DNA of 64,000 bases from Pseudomonas sp. L5B5. Lineage in GTDB: Bacteria; Pseudomonadota; Gammaproteobacteria; Pseudomonadales; Pseudomonadaceae. The notes under the pieces are model-generated. The model searched no databases. It was not told where the DNA came from and worked only from the letters and a program-made list of their open reading frames with translations. This document shows positions 24,412 to 33,277 of the stretch, in pieces. A program made the position numbers and the translations under genes. The DNA is taken from positions 3,038,001-3,102,000 of the forward strand of contig NZ_CP084742.1 of NCBI RefSeq assembly GCF_020520285.1. The letters run 5' to 3'. The first letter of the stretch is position 1, and each line of letters opens with the position of its first letter.

Positions 24412-26850
24412 TCAGAACTCCAGCGTGCTGGACAACGACACCTGCCGCGCATCGCCCATGGACACGAAGAACTTGCTCGCCGACGAGGTGTAGTAGGTCT
24501 TATCGAACAGGTTCTTCACGTTGAGCTGGAACTTGACCTTCTGCCCTTCGACCTTGGTGTCGTAGGTGGCGAAGGCATCGGCCACGGTGTAGCCCGGCAG
24601 GTCGAAGCTGTTGGGCGCATCCCCGGCACGCTCGCCGACATAACGGGCACCGGCACCGACCCGCAGGCGATCGCCACCGGTCAGGCTGCCGAAGTCGTAG
24701 ACCGCCGACAGCGAGCCGGTGTTCTTGGCCACGTTCTGCAACCGCTTGCCTTTGTACTGGGTGTCCCTGGTCACCTCGGCGTCGGTGTAGGCGTAGCTGC
24801 CGATCAGGCTCCACTGGTCGGTGAGCTGCCCGGTCAGGTCCAGTTCCAGGCCCTTGGAGCGCACCTCGCCAGCGACGCTGGTAATGGTTTCGGTCGCCGT
24901 GGCTGTGGACACCAGCACGTTGCGCTTGGTGATGTCGAACAATGCCGCGCTGGCGGTGATGCGCCCCGGGATGTCGAGCTTGGCCCCCAGCTCCCAGGAC
25001 TTGGCTTCTTCAGGCTCGATGGAGCCGTCCAGTACCGCGGTGCCACCGGCCAGGTCGGCGATGCTGGAGTTGGGCTTGAACGATTCGGTGTAGCTGCCAT
25101 AGAGCGACAGCTGGTCGGTGTAGCGATACACCAGCCCTGCACGGGGCACGAACTTCTGCCCGTTGCTGTTGGTATTGACCCGGAACGGCCGGCCCTTGCC
25201 GGCGTACTGGTCGTACTCCTGGAAACGTCCGCCGCCCACCAGGATCCACTGGTCGGTAAGGTGGATGGCGTCCTGGAAGAACAGCGAGTCGCTGCGCAGC
25301 AGGTCAGTCTGGGCACTGTCCTTGTCACTGACCGTGGTGCCGGCCACTTCCCGGCCATAGACCGGGTTCTGGTAGTTGAAGGTGCCCAGGCTTTTCTGCC
25401 GGATCAGGTCGGCCCGATAAACCTTGCGGTATTCGTCGTCCAGGCCGAACACCAGGTCGTGCTGCATGCCTGCCAGTTGCACCTTGCCTTCGAGGCTGGC
25501 GGTGGCATATCGATCAGTGGTCAGGGCCCCCTGGGTGCCGTCCATGGAGCGGGTCAGGGTGCCATTGGCGTTCACCGCGCTCAGGCGCACCTGGCTGGCA
25601 TCGTAGGTCTCGCGGTTCCAGCTGTAGCCAAAGTGGGCCTTCCAGTCGTCGTTGAGATCGTGATCGACCTCCAGGCGATACAGGTCCGAGCGCCCTTCCA
25701 TGTTGTTGAACGGCTCGTCCAGGCGTCGGGTGGCGGGGATATCCAGCGGGTGATTGGTCTTGGGGTCGATGGCCGTGCCACGGTCGAACGGGGTCAGGAA
25801 CTCACGATGCTCGTAGGCCAGCAGGACCTTGGTGCGCTCGCCGTACCAGGCCAGGGACGGCGCCACCAGGGATTCGCGACGAGTGCCGAAGTTGCGCCAG
25901 TAATCCTCGTCCTGGTGATCGACGATCAGGCGATAGGCCAACCCGGAATCACCGATCGGCCCGGTGGTGTCGAGGCTGCCACCGCTGCCGTTCTTGCCCG
26001 AGCCGTAGGTCGAGCCGCGCACCGTCAGGGCAGTGGATGGCTGCAGCTCGGGTTTCTTGCTGACGATGTTGATCACCCCGCCCGGGTCCTGGATGCCGTA
26101 CAACAGCGATGAAGGCCCCTTGAGCACTTCCACCCGCTCGGCGGTGGCATTCAGGGCCCGGCCCTGCACCACCGGCATGCTGTCGCGCATGATCGAGCCG
26201 TTGCGATTGTCGCCAAAGCCGCGCAGCAGCACAGCGTCCTGGGTGCCGGCCAAGGTGTTGGTCTGGGTGATGCCGCTGACGTTCCTCAGGGCGTCGTCCA
26301 GGTTGCGCGGAGCCTGGTCCTTCAGGACCTGGGCCGGAACCACATTGATGATCTGCGGGATTTCCTGGTTCAGTGCCTGGCTGCGCGCCACCGAGGTGGT
26401 GGCCGGCGGCTGGTAGCTGGTGCTGTCATTCAGGCCCTGGGCCGTGACGCTGGTGGCGCCCAGGTTCAGGGCCGCCCCCTGGGGCAAGGGCTCCAGGACC
26501 AGGGTCCGGGCATCGCTGCGCCGGTAGCTCAAGCCAGAGTTGCCAAGCAAGCGCTCAATGGCCTGCTCGGCGCTGAACTGGCCATTGAGCGCCGGGGCGT
26601 TGAGGCCATAGGGCACATCGGAGGTGTAGACCACGCTGATGCCGGTGACCCGGGTGAAATCACTCAGGGCCTGGGGCAGTGGCTTGGCCGCGATGTCAAA
26701 GCGCAAGAGCGCGCTGTGCTGTTCGTTGCCGGTTTGCGCCGCCAGGGCGACCCCCAGGGGCAGCAGCGCCAACCCCGACACCGCCAGCGCGGATGCACCG
26801 AACCATCGTTTTACCGAACCGTTTGCCGCCGAATTTGCCCTGGACTTCAT
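24412..26850 (-). CDS. TonB-dependent siderophore receptor with N-terminal signalling (STN) domain
   Basis: 812-residue outer-membrane receptor. Signal peptide to ~35, STN domain ~48-115 (RFDIAAKPLPQALSDFTRVTG), TonB-box region near LGATSVTAQG, plug ~150-280 (LRGFGDNRNG...VEVLKGPSSLLYG) and a C-terminal beta-barrel ending in an aromatic residue (SSTLEF). The pattern is that of hydroxamate or ferrichrome/ferrioxamine receptors, but the ligand is not fixed by sequence. An STN domain normally signals to a FecI/FecR pair; none is adjacent, though an unpaired FecI/FecR lies at 33.3-34.8 kb. A 16-bp AT-rich palindrome lies 94 bp upstream. Confidence 0.92.
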   Translation of the reverse strand: MKSRANSAANGSVKRWFGASALAVSGLALLPLGVALAAQTGNEQHSALLRFDIAAKPLPQALSDFTRVTGISVVYTSDVPYGLNAPALNGQFSAEQAIERLLGNSGLSYRRSDARTLVLEPLPQGAALNLGATSVTAQGLNDSTSYQPPATTSVARSQALNQEIPQIINVVPAQVLKDQAPRNLDDALRNVSGITQTNTLAGTQDAVLLRGFGDNRNGSIMRDSMPVVQGRALNATAERVEVLKGPSSLLYGIQDPGGVINIVSKKPELQPSTALTVRGSTYGSGKNGSGGSLDTTGPIGDSGLAYRLIVDHQDEDYWRNFGTRRESLVAPSLAWYGERTKVLLAYEHREFLTPFDRGTAIDPKTNHPLDIPATRRLDEPFNNMEGRSDLYRLEVDHDLNDDWKAHFGYSWNRETYDASQVRLSAVNANGTLTRSMDGTQGALTTDRYATASLEGKVQLAGMQHDLVFGLDDEYRKVYRADLIRQKSLGTFNYQNPVYGREVAGTTVSDKDSAQTDLLRSDSLFFQDAIHLTDQWILVGGGRFQEYDQYAGKGRPFRVNTNSNGQKFVPRAGLVYRYTDQLSLYGSYTESFKPNSSIADLAGGTAVLDGSIEPEEAKSWELGAKLDIPGRITASAALFDITKRNVLVSTATATETITSVAGEVRSKGLELDLTGQLTDQWSLIGSYAYTDAEVTRDTQYKGKRLQNVAKNTGSLSAVYDFGSLTGGDRLRVGAGARYVGERAGDAPNSFDLPGYTVADAFATYDTKVEGQKVKFQLNVKNLFDKTYYTSSASKFFVSMGDARQVSLSSTLEF

Positions 26851-26943
26851 GCTTGAGACTCGTGTGTTGGAGCGCCGTGAATGCGAATTGATCGCACTTT
26901 CAAGCAGTACACGGATGCCGAGGACAAAGACCTCATCGGTTTT

Positions 26944-26959
26944 CTGAAAATATTTTCAG
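26944..26959 (-). promoter_or_regulatory. Perfect 16-bp palindrome upstream of the siderophore receptor (Fur-like)
   Basis: CTGAAAATATTTTCAG, self-complementary over all 16 bp, 94 bp before the receptor start. It resembles a Fur 7-1-7 site (TGATAAT-N-ATTATCA) with the central base missing, so Fur binding is plausible but another regulator is possible. Confidence 0.5.
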
Positions 26960-26969
26960 GCAGGTCAGC

Positions 26970-27116
26970 CGGAACCTGCGGCAGCGGCTACACGAAACAG
27001 GCTACAACCGCGCACCTGTAGCCGCTGCTGAGCCTGCGAAGCTGCGACAAGGTCCGCAGGACCTTCAACGTCCGACCGGCCAACCCAGAACCTGCGACAG
27101 CGGGTGCACGAAGCAG
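26970..27116. repeat. REP-type element cluster (GTAGCCGCTG family, three half units)
   Basis: Half units at about 26970-26993 (CCTGCGGCAGCGGCTAC), 27018-27046 (GTAGCCGCTGCTGAGCC) and 27087-27116 (imperfect). It lies between the receptor promoter and the nucleotidase stop codon. A further single half unit is at 28938-28957. Confidence 0.75.
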
Positions 27117-27133
27117 GTGCGGGGCCAGGCGCG

Positions 27134-28837
27134 TCAGTTGCTGCGCTGGATCCGTCCGGCACTGGCGCTGGAGCCCACCGGTGTGCCTTGCTGGTCCATG
27201 TCCTTGAGGTAAAGCAGCATCGCGTCCAGGTCGCTGACCCCGAGGTCGCTACGGTTCAGGCCGCTCTTGAACAGGCTGAAACGATCACCGCCATCGGCCA
27301 GGAAGCCATTCATCACCAGCCGGTAGCTGGCCTCGGCCTGCAGCGGCTTGCCGTTGAGGCGCACGCTGCCGGGTACGACACGGCTGTCCAGCGGGCGCTT
27401 GGCGTCCCAGCGATAGGTGAAGCCCTGGGAAACTTGCAGGATGTTGGCATCGTCCGCGCCCTTCCATTGCTGGTTGAGCACCTGCTCGATCTGCCGACCG
27501 GTGAGGTCGAAGGCGATCAGGTTGTTGTTGAAGGGTTGCAGGGTCGCCAGCTGCCCGTAGTTGACCCGGGTCTGCCCCGGCTCCAGGGCCAGGTCGCTGC
27601 GAATGCCACCGGTGTTCATGAAGGCGACCTGCGCACCATTGGCCCGGCCGCCGGCCAAGTGGGCATCGGCGATCAGGTCGCCGATGGGCATTTCCCCGGC
27701 CGCGTCGGCGCGCCGGGCAATCGGCGAGGCGGCAATCGCCCCCACCGGTTTGAGCAGTACCTGATTGCTCCGCGCCTCGACCTCCTGTTGCAGCTGCGCC
27801 AGGGTCGGGTCCTGTGGATAACGTGCCGGGTCAGCTACCAGGTTGAGGGCCTGGATGCTCGCCACCCGGTGCTGGCCCGGGGTCACTTGCAGGGTCAGGT
27901 GGGTCAGCAGGTGGCCGTAGGAATTGCCCTGGGTCACCAGCAGCGGCCCGACCTTGCACAGGTAGCCCTGGTGCGAGTGGGCGCTGATCAGCACGTCCAC
28001 CGCGGGGTCCAGGCGCTTGGCCACGTCGACGATATCGCCACCGAGCTGCGAGCAGTCCTGCTTGTCGAAAGGTTCCGGGGTCGCGCCGCCCTGGTGCACC
28101 ACGGCGACGATGGCGTTGGCCCCCTGGGCATGCAGCTCGGGGATCAGCCTGTTGATGGATTCGGCTTCATCGGCCACCTGCAACCCGCGCATGCCCTTGG
28201 CGCTGACCACCGAGGCCACGTCCCGCAGCACCGCGCCGACAAAGGCCACCTTGACCCCGCGCACCTCCTCGATGCGGTAGGCCGGCAGCAACGGCTTGCC
28301 GGTGTCGCTGTCCATCAGGTTGGCCGCCAGGTAGGGGAAACCGCTGCCCGGGTAGTTCGGGCGAAACTGGCAGGCCTTGTCCGGACGGGGCGACTGGCAG
28401 CCGCCATTGAGCTGGCGCAGGAACTCGGCCTTGCCGTTGTCCAGTTCGTGGTTGCCGATGGCACTGAGCTTCATGCCCATCTGGCGCAGGGCGTCCAGGG
28501 TCGGCTCGTCGGCCCACATCGCCGACAGCGGCGGGCTACCGCCCACCAGGTCGCCGGCGCCGATGAACAGCAGCTGCGGGTCCTGCTGGCGCAGTTGGGT
28601 AAGCATGCCGCCCAGGGTGGCGATGCCGCCGGCCTGCAGTTTGCGCACGCCGCCCGGGGCCTGGGGATCCTTGTAGCTGAAGGGGTTGGCTTGCAGGTAA
28701 CCGTGCAGATCGTTGATGGCGACGATGTTCACCGCCACCGGTTGCGGTGGCTGAGACAGCGAGCTGCAACCGGCCAGGGTGACCAGGGCCAGGGTCAGTG
28801 CCCCCAGCAACCGGGGCGTGGGACGAAGACGGGACAT
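27134..28837 (-). CDS. Bifunctional 2',3'-cyclic phosphodiesterase / 5'-nucleotidase family lipoprotein
   Basis: 567-residue exported metallophosphoesterase of the UshA type. Lipoprotein signal with lipobox LAGC. Metal-site motifs are all visible: NDLHG, GAGDLVGGSP, GNHELDNG and AHSHQG; the C-terminal nucleotide-binding domain follows (~350-560). It should release phosphate and nucleosides from extracytoplasmic nucleotides. ATG 28837 is chosen for its lipoprotein signal and AAGGA site. It is the last gene of the exbD-tonB-receptor-exbB operon, 133 bp after exbB, so it probably supplies or processes the substrate of that uptake system. Confidence 0.9.
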   Translation of the reverse strand: MSRLRPTPRLLGALTLALVTLAGCSSLSQPPQPVAVNIVAINDLHGYLQANPFSYKDPQAPGGVRKLQAGGIATLGGMLTQLRQQDPQLLFIGAGDLVGGSPPLSAMWADEPTLDALRQMGMKLSAIGNHELDNGKAEFLRQLNGGCQSPRPDKACQFRPNYPGSGFPYLAANLMDSDTGKPLLPAYRIEEVRGVKVAFVGAVLRDVASVVSAKGMRGLQVADEAESINRLIPELHAQGANAIVAVVHQGGATPEPFDKQDCSQLGGDIVDVAKRLDPAVDVLISAHSHQGYLCKVGPLLVTQGNSYGHLLTHLTLQVTPGQHRVASIQALNLVADPARYPQDPTLAQLQQEVEARSNQVLLKPVGAIAASPIARRADAAGEMPIGDLIADAHLAGGRANGAQVAFMNTGGIRSDLALEPGQTRVNYGQLATLQPFNNNLIAFDLTGRQIEQVLNQQWKGADDANILQVSQGFTYRWDAKRPLDSRVVPGSVRLNGKPLQAEASYRLVMNGFLADGGDRFSLFKSGLNRSDLGVSDLDAMLLYLKDMDQQGTPVGSSASAGRIQRSN

Positions 28838-28970
28838 GGAAAAAATCCTTGGAAAGTCGACGAAAAAAAAGCCGCCGGCGAAAGCCGTGAACGCTCGACC
28901 AAGGAGGCTGGGGAACACCACCCGCCTGGTCGTCGCTCACAGCCTGCGCCAGCGGCTACAGGCTAGGCCA

Positions 28971-29615
28971 TCAGGCAGGTTGCAGGCTGCCGTGGATCGC
29001 TTGCGGGGCTGGCGGGGCCTTCAGGGCGGTGCCCATGCCGGCACGCAGCAGGAGGATCTTCAGGTGGTCGGTGATGCGCTCGACCCGATCCTGGAAGTGG
29101 TTGTGGAAGATCATGCTGCCCAGGGCAATGGCGATCCCCAGGGCCGTGGCGTACAGCGCGGTGCCAATGCCCTTGGAGACTTCGCCCGGATCGGAGACAC
29201 CGGTCTCGGCCAGGGCCTTGAAGGTGTCGATGATCCCCAGGATGGTGCCCAGCAGGCCCAGCAGCGGCGCTGCGGTGACCACGGTTTCCAGCAGCCACAG
29301 GCCATGCATCAGCTTGCTGCGGGTGGCGATGTAGATCGATTCGCTGAGGTCTTCCAGGTCCTTGTGGCTGGCCAGCCCCTGCTTGTGGGCGAACAGCTCG
29401 GCGACCATTTCCAGGGGCAGGCTGTTGCGCTCGCGCAGCTCGGCGGGCAAGTCGTCGACGCTGTGCATCTTGGGGTTGAGCACGGTCTCCAGTTTCTTCG
29501 CCTGGCGCAGGCTGAAGCTGAAGTAGATGCCCCGCTCCACCGCGATGAAGGCGGCAATCGCGGCCGCACCATACATGGTGTAGAAGGTGATGTCGTGCAG
29601 CAGATTCATGTCCAT
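28971..29615 (-). CDS. exbB: ExbB-type proton-channel protein of a dedicated TonB system
   Basis: 214-residue MotA/TolQ/ExbB family inner-membrane protein with three membrane segments (about 8-28, 112-135, 150-172). The family block LLGLLGTILGIIDTFKALAE is present. With ExbD it powers TonB. ATG 29615 (MDMNLLHDI) has GAGGA seven bases upstream; ATG 29621 is too close to that site. It lies 28 bp after the receptor gene in the same operon, separated from its exbD partner by tonB and the receptor, an unusual order. Confidence 0.92.
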   Translation of the reverse strand: MDMNLLHDITFYTMYGAAAIAAFIAVERGIYFSFSLRQAKKLETVLNPKMHSVDDLPAELRERNSLPLEMVAELFAHKQGLASHKDLEDLSESIYIATRSKLMHGLWLLETVVTAAPLLGLLGTILGIIDTFKALAETGVSDPGEVSKGIGTALYATALGIAIALGSMIFHNHFQDRVERITDHLKILLLRAGMGTALKAPPAPQAIHGSLQPA

Positions 29616-29643
29616 CGTCATGTCCTCTTGTGCCTGAAACAAA

Positions 29644-31884
29644 TCAGAACGCAGCTTCCAGGGAGACCATCGCGGTCCGCTCCTCGCCGACGTTGTAGTA
29701 GGCGGTGCTCGGTGCCAGGCCATTGGTCTTCACCGAGTTGAACGACACGGTGCGGGTCGAGGCCAGGTATTCCTTGTCGAACACGTTGAGCATCGAGAAA
29801 CGCAGGGTCGCGGACTTCAGCACCTTCTTGTCCACTGGCAGGTGGATACCGGCGTTGAGGTCGAACACGGTGCGCCCGGAGATCTTCTCGTCGTTGGTCA
29901 GGTCGCCGTAGAAGGCACCGACGTACTTGCCGACGACGTTGCCGTAGTAGCGCGAGTCGTCGTAGCCCAGGCTCAGGTTGAACATGTTTTCCGGCACGTT
30001 GACCAGTTGCTTGCCGGAGGTCGGCAGCAGCACGTTCTTGTTGGTCAGGTCATCCATCTGCTCGGACTTGGTGTAGGTGTACGAGGCGTAGTAGTTGAAG
30101 TTGTGCGGTAACAGGCCGCTCCACTCCAGCTCCAGGCCGCGGTTCTTCACTTCGCCGACGTTGGCCACGACGTAATCGCCATTGAGATCGGTGGTGGAGA
30201 TCTGCCGGTCCTTGAAGGTGATGTAGAACAAGGTCGCGCTCAGCGCCATCTTCTCTTCGCTGTAGCGCCAGCCCAATTCCTGGTTCCAGCTCAGCTCGGG
30301 TTTCAGGCTGATCGAATCACCCTTGTTGTAGAGCACGTAGTTGGGCGGCGTGCGCATGTTGCGGGTGACGTTGTAGAACGCCTGGTTGTTCGGGTCGATC
30401 TGGTACTTGGCGTTGAAGCTGGGCAGGAACTGGTGATAACGCACGTTCCGTTTTTCCGCCTTGTCGGTCAGGCTGCCGAGGTTGTTGCCGTCACGTTCCA
30501 CGTACTGGTAGGCCAGGGCCCCGGTGAGGGTCAGGTCCGGGGTCGCCTGCCAGGTGTCCTGTACCCAGAGTTTCTGCGCCGGGGTCACGGTGTACTGGTG
30601 CCGGCCCTGGACCGTGGTGCCATTGCGGTCCACCAACTGGTCGGAGCCGTTGTAGTCGCCCCAGACGTTCTCCGGCGCCCCGTTGGCCTTGATCCCGATG
30701 AAGGGCTGGGTCTGGCGCTGGCGGGCGCGCTCGTACCAGTAGCCGACGTCCAGGCTGTGTTCTTCGTTGAGGTCCCACTTGAGCTTGGTGGTCATGCCGG
30801 GGCGCCAGGTCTCGGTCCAGGATGGCCGGTAGTAGGTGCCGCTGGGCAATCCGCTCAGGTCGTAGTTGCCAGCCCTGCTGGAGGTGCTGGACAGGGTGGT
30901 GGCGGTCTGGCCACTGAAGCTGCCGCCGTTGGACCACACGTAGTACGGGTTGAAGGTCAGGCTCAAATCGTCACGCAGCTGGAAGCGCTGGGTCACCGAG
31001 GCGGTCACGCTCTCGAAGGGGTTGCGGTTGAGCTTGTAGGACTGGGACACGCTGCCGTTCTTGAACACGGTGCTTTCCGAGTAGTCCACGCGCCGGCCCT
31101 GGCTCTGGAACTGGCCCTTGCTGACGCTGTTGTAGTTGTAGTTTTCCTGCTTGTTGTACTTGAGGATGGCATTGGTGGAGTTGCCGTTGCCGTCTTCGAA
31201 CAGGGTGTTCCATTCGATCTTGTCGGCACGCAGGGTGCCCTTGCCCTTCCACTTGTCGCCTTCGGTGTGGGAGGCCGAGACCCAGGTCTTGAAGCCACCC
31301 AGGTCGCCGGTGTTCAGGCGGGCGAAGGATTTGCGCAGGTTGTTGGAACCCACCGACTGCTTGACGAACACCCCGAAGTCCTTGGTCGGGCGCGCGGTCA
31401 CCAGGCCGATGTTGCCGCCACTGGAGCCGATGTGCGGGCCGTCGGCTTCGGACGAACCCTGGGTGACGAAGACTTCGCTGAAGTTCTCCGAGTCGCCCAT
31501 CAGGTTCGGGTAGATGCTGTAGTCCCCCGAGTCGTTGATCGGGAAGCCATCGGAAGAGAGCCCGACCTGGTCGGAGTTCATCCCGCGCATGGTGAAGCTG
31601 GTGCCGCTCAGGCCGGTGGCATCAGTGCTGGAAACGTTGATCCCCGGGGTGTACTTGAGCTTGTCCACGGCGTTGGCGGTGGGCGCCATCTGGTCCATGG
31701 CTTCCTTGGTCACGGTGGAGCGGCCCTTGGCGCTTTCCTCCTTGATCATGTGGCCATTGCCCAGGGTCTGTTTACCGGTCACGTTCACCGCGCCGACATC
31801 CACGGTATCGTCGGCCAGAACCAATGGCGCAAAACTGCCCAGGCCCGATGCCAGAAGCAGGGCATAAAGTTTATTGATCTTCAC
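29644..31884 (-). CDS. TonB-dependent receptor of the PHO-box operon
   Basis: 746-residue outer-membrane receptor without an STN signalling domain. Signal peptide to ~24 (GSFAPLVLA/DD), TonB-box-like VDVGAVNVTG at ~28-37, plug ~50-170 (FTMRGMNSDQVG), and a beta-barrel ending MVSLEAAF. It sits 42 bp after tonB and 28 bp before exbB, so it most likely has a private energy supply. The upstream PHO box and the downstream nucleotidase point to a phosphorylated ligand rather than a ferric siderophore; this is inference, and the barrel sequence alone does not identify the substrate. Confidence 0.92.
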   Translation of the reverse strand: MKINKLYALLLASGLGSFAPLVLADDTVDVGAVNVTGKQTLGNGHMIKEESAKGRSTVTKEAMDQMAPTANAVDKLKYTPGINVSSTDATGLSGTSFTMRGMNSDQVGLSSDGFPINDSGDYSIYPNLMGDSENFSEVFVTQGSSEADGPHIGSSGGNIGLVTARPTKDFGVFVKQSVGSNNLRKSFARLNTGDLGGFKTWVSASHTEGDKWKGKGTLRADKIEWNTLFEDGNGNSTNAILKYNKQENYNYNSVSKGQFQSQGRRVDYSESTVFKNGSVSQSYKLNRNPFESVTASVTQRFQLRDDLSLTFNPYYVWSNGGSFSGQTATTLSSTSSRAGNYDLSGLPSGTYYRPSWTETWRPGMTTKLKWDLNEEHSLDVGYWYERARQRQTQPFIGIKANGAPENVWGDYNGSDQLVDRNGTTVQGRHQYTVTPAQKLWVQDTWQATPDLTLTGALAYQYVERDGNNLGSLTDKAEKRNVRYHQFLPSFNAKYQIDPNNQAFYNVTRNMRTPPNYVLYNKGDSISLKPELSWNQELGWRYSEEKMALSATLFYITFKDRQISTTDLNGDYVVANVGEVKNRGLELEWSGLLPHNFNYYASYTYTKSEQMDDLTNKNVLLPTSGKQLVNVPENMFNLSLGYDDSRYYGNVVGKYVGAFYGDLTNDEKISGRTVFDLNAGIHLPVDKKVLKSATLRFSMLNVFDKEYLASTRTVSFNSVKTNGLAPSTAYYNVGEERTAMVSLEAAF

Positions 31885-31926
31885 GGGTCAATCCCTTGCT
31901 TACAACTTTCGTTAATAGGTGATGGG

Positions 31927-32697
31927 TTATTCCACGTTGTAGCTAAAGGTCGCGGTGAACCGTTGCTTGTTCTTGCCCGAGAAGGCGTCCGCCGGGAATG
32001 GCGAGACCTTTTCCACGCGGCGCAAACTGGTTTGTGCGGCACGGTTGAGCAACATGTTCGGCGCCTTGTTTTCGATGCCACTGTCGAGCACGTTGCCGGC
32101 CCGATCGACTTCCAGCCAGATCACCACATCGCCCTGGGGACGTTGCAGCGAGGCCTCGCGGCCACTGGGGTATTGCTTGTGCTTTTCCAGTTCCTTGCGC
32201 AAAGCGGCGGTGTACAGACTTTCCTTGATGGCACTGGCTGGCGCCGCGGGTGCGGAAGCCGGGGCCGGTGCAGGGGCCGGTGTCGCCACCGGTTTGGGCG
32301 CTGCGGCCACCGCGGGCTGCGGTGCTGCAGGGACGCTCTGGGCCACCGGGGCCGAGGCCGGCTTGGGTGGCAAAGGCTTGGCGACCATGGGCTTGGGCAC
32401 CACGGGCTTGGGCTTGACCACAGGCTTGGGCTTGGGCGGCTCGATCACCAGCGGTTCGGTTTCCGGCTCCACCACGGGCGGTTCGGGTTCGACGGGCAAC
32501 GGTTCGGGCGCAGGCGGTGGTGGTTCAGCCACCGCCAACAGCTCGCTGGCATCGACCAGGGCCACCTCCACCGTGCTTTCGTCGTACACCGGCATGATCT
32601 GCAATCGCTGCAGCTGGCTGCTGTAGATCACCAGCAGCAACAGGCCGGCCGGCAACAGGCACGCCAGCAGCTTGCGGGTTCTATAGAGACTGAACAT
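31927..32697 (-). CDS. tonB: TonB energy-transducing protein (dedicated copy)
   Basis: 256 residues: a cytoplasmic N terminus, one membrane anchor (~12-32), a long Pro/Lys/Glu-rich periplasmic spacer (~55-165, many PKPVV and PAPA units) and a C-terminal TonB domain (QYPSGREASLQRPQGDVVIW...). The YP motif typical of TonB C termini is present (KQYPSGR). ATG 32697 starts 4 bp after the exbD stop. It lies between exbD and the receptor, which suggests a receptor-specific TonB rather than the housekeeping one. Confidence 0.93.
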   Translation of the reverse strand: MFSLYRTRKLLACLLPAGLLLLVIYSSQLQRLQIMPVYDESTVEVALVDASELLAVAEPPPPAPEPLPVEPEPPVVEPETEPLVIEPPKPKPVVKPKPVVPKPMVAKPLPPKPASAPVAQSVPAAPQPAVAAAPKPVATPAPAPAPASAPAAPASAIKESLYTAALRKELEKHKQYPSGREASLQRPQGDVVIWLEVDRAGNVLDSGIENKAPNMLLNRAAQTSLRRVEKVSPFPADAFSGKNKQRFTATFSYNVE

Positions 32698-32701
32698 GGC
32701 G

Positions 32702-33109
32702 TCAGGACTTGCGCGTGGCGATGGAGACGGAAGAGAAGCCATTGCCCTTGAGCAAGTCCATCACCGAAACCAGGCGTTTGACCTCGACGCCCTGATCGCT
32801 GTTGATAATGATCACCAACTTTTCACTGCCGGTATTGAGCACCTTGAGCTGTGCCAGCAGGGCACTTTCGTCCAGGTCCTGGCCATCGAGTTGCAGGCGC
32901 TCCTGCAGGCCCAAAGTGATGACGGCCTTGTTTTGCGGTTTCAACTGCTGCGCGGTACTGGCGACCGGCAATTGGGTCTTGATCCCCACGGCGGGGATCA
33001 CGTTGAGACTGATGAGTACGAAGAACACCAGGAGAAACATCATCACATCGATCATCGGGATGATTTCGATATGGGCCTTTTTCTTTTTAGCGACATCCCA
33101 GCTGCGCAT
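32702..33109 (-). CDS. exbD: ExbD/TolR-family protein of a dedicated TonB system
   Basis: 135 residues: a short cytoplasmic N terminus (DVAKKKKAHIEIIP), a single membrane segment with the essential Asp (IPMIDVMMFLLVFFVLI) and a periplasmic domain. First gene of the operon exbD-tonB-receptor-exbB-nucleotidase. A PHO-box match lies about 105 bp upstream at 33214-33231, after the stop of fecR on the same strand. Confidence 0.93.
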   Translation of the reverse strand: MRSWDVAKKKKAHIEIIPMIDVMMFLLVFFVLISLNVIPAVGIKTQLPVASTAQQLKPQNKAVITLGLQERLQLDGQDLDESALLAQLKVLNTGSEKLVIIINSDQGVEVKRLVSVMDLLKGNGFSSVSIATRKS

Positions 33110-33213
33110 CGATTTGCTCCTGCTTCAGCCATCCCTCCCCTACGAGAGCTGAATCACAACCCTCTCCGATCCTGACCATGTGCTCAGGAATGCGCAGATC
33201 ATCCGCGCCTCGT

Positions 33214-33231
33214 GTAACGGTTTAGTGACAG
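33214..33231 (-). promoter_or_regulatory. Candidate PHO box upstream of exbD-tonB-receptor-exbB-nucleotidase
   Basis: Reads CTGTCACTAAACCGTTAC on the minus strand, matching the PhoB consensus CTGTCAT-AWAW-CTGTCAY at 14 of 18 positions with correct 7-4-7 spacing. A weak -10-like GATGAT follows ten bases downstream. It sits between the end of fecR and the exbD start and faces exbD. Confidence 0.65.
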
Positions 33232-33277
33232 AACGGAGTGATATCGATGAATGTTCGGGAGCTCTGGAACAAGGCTC

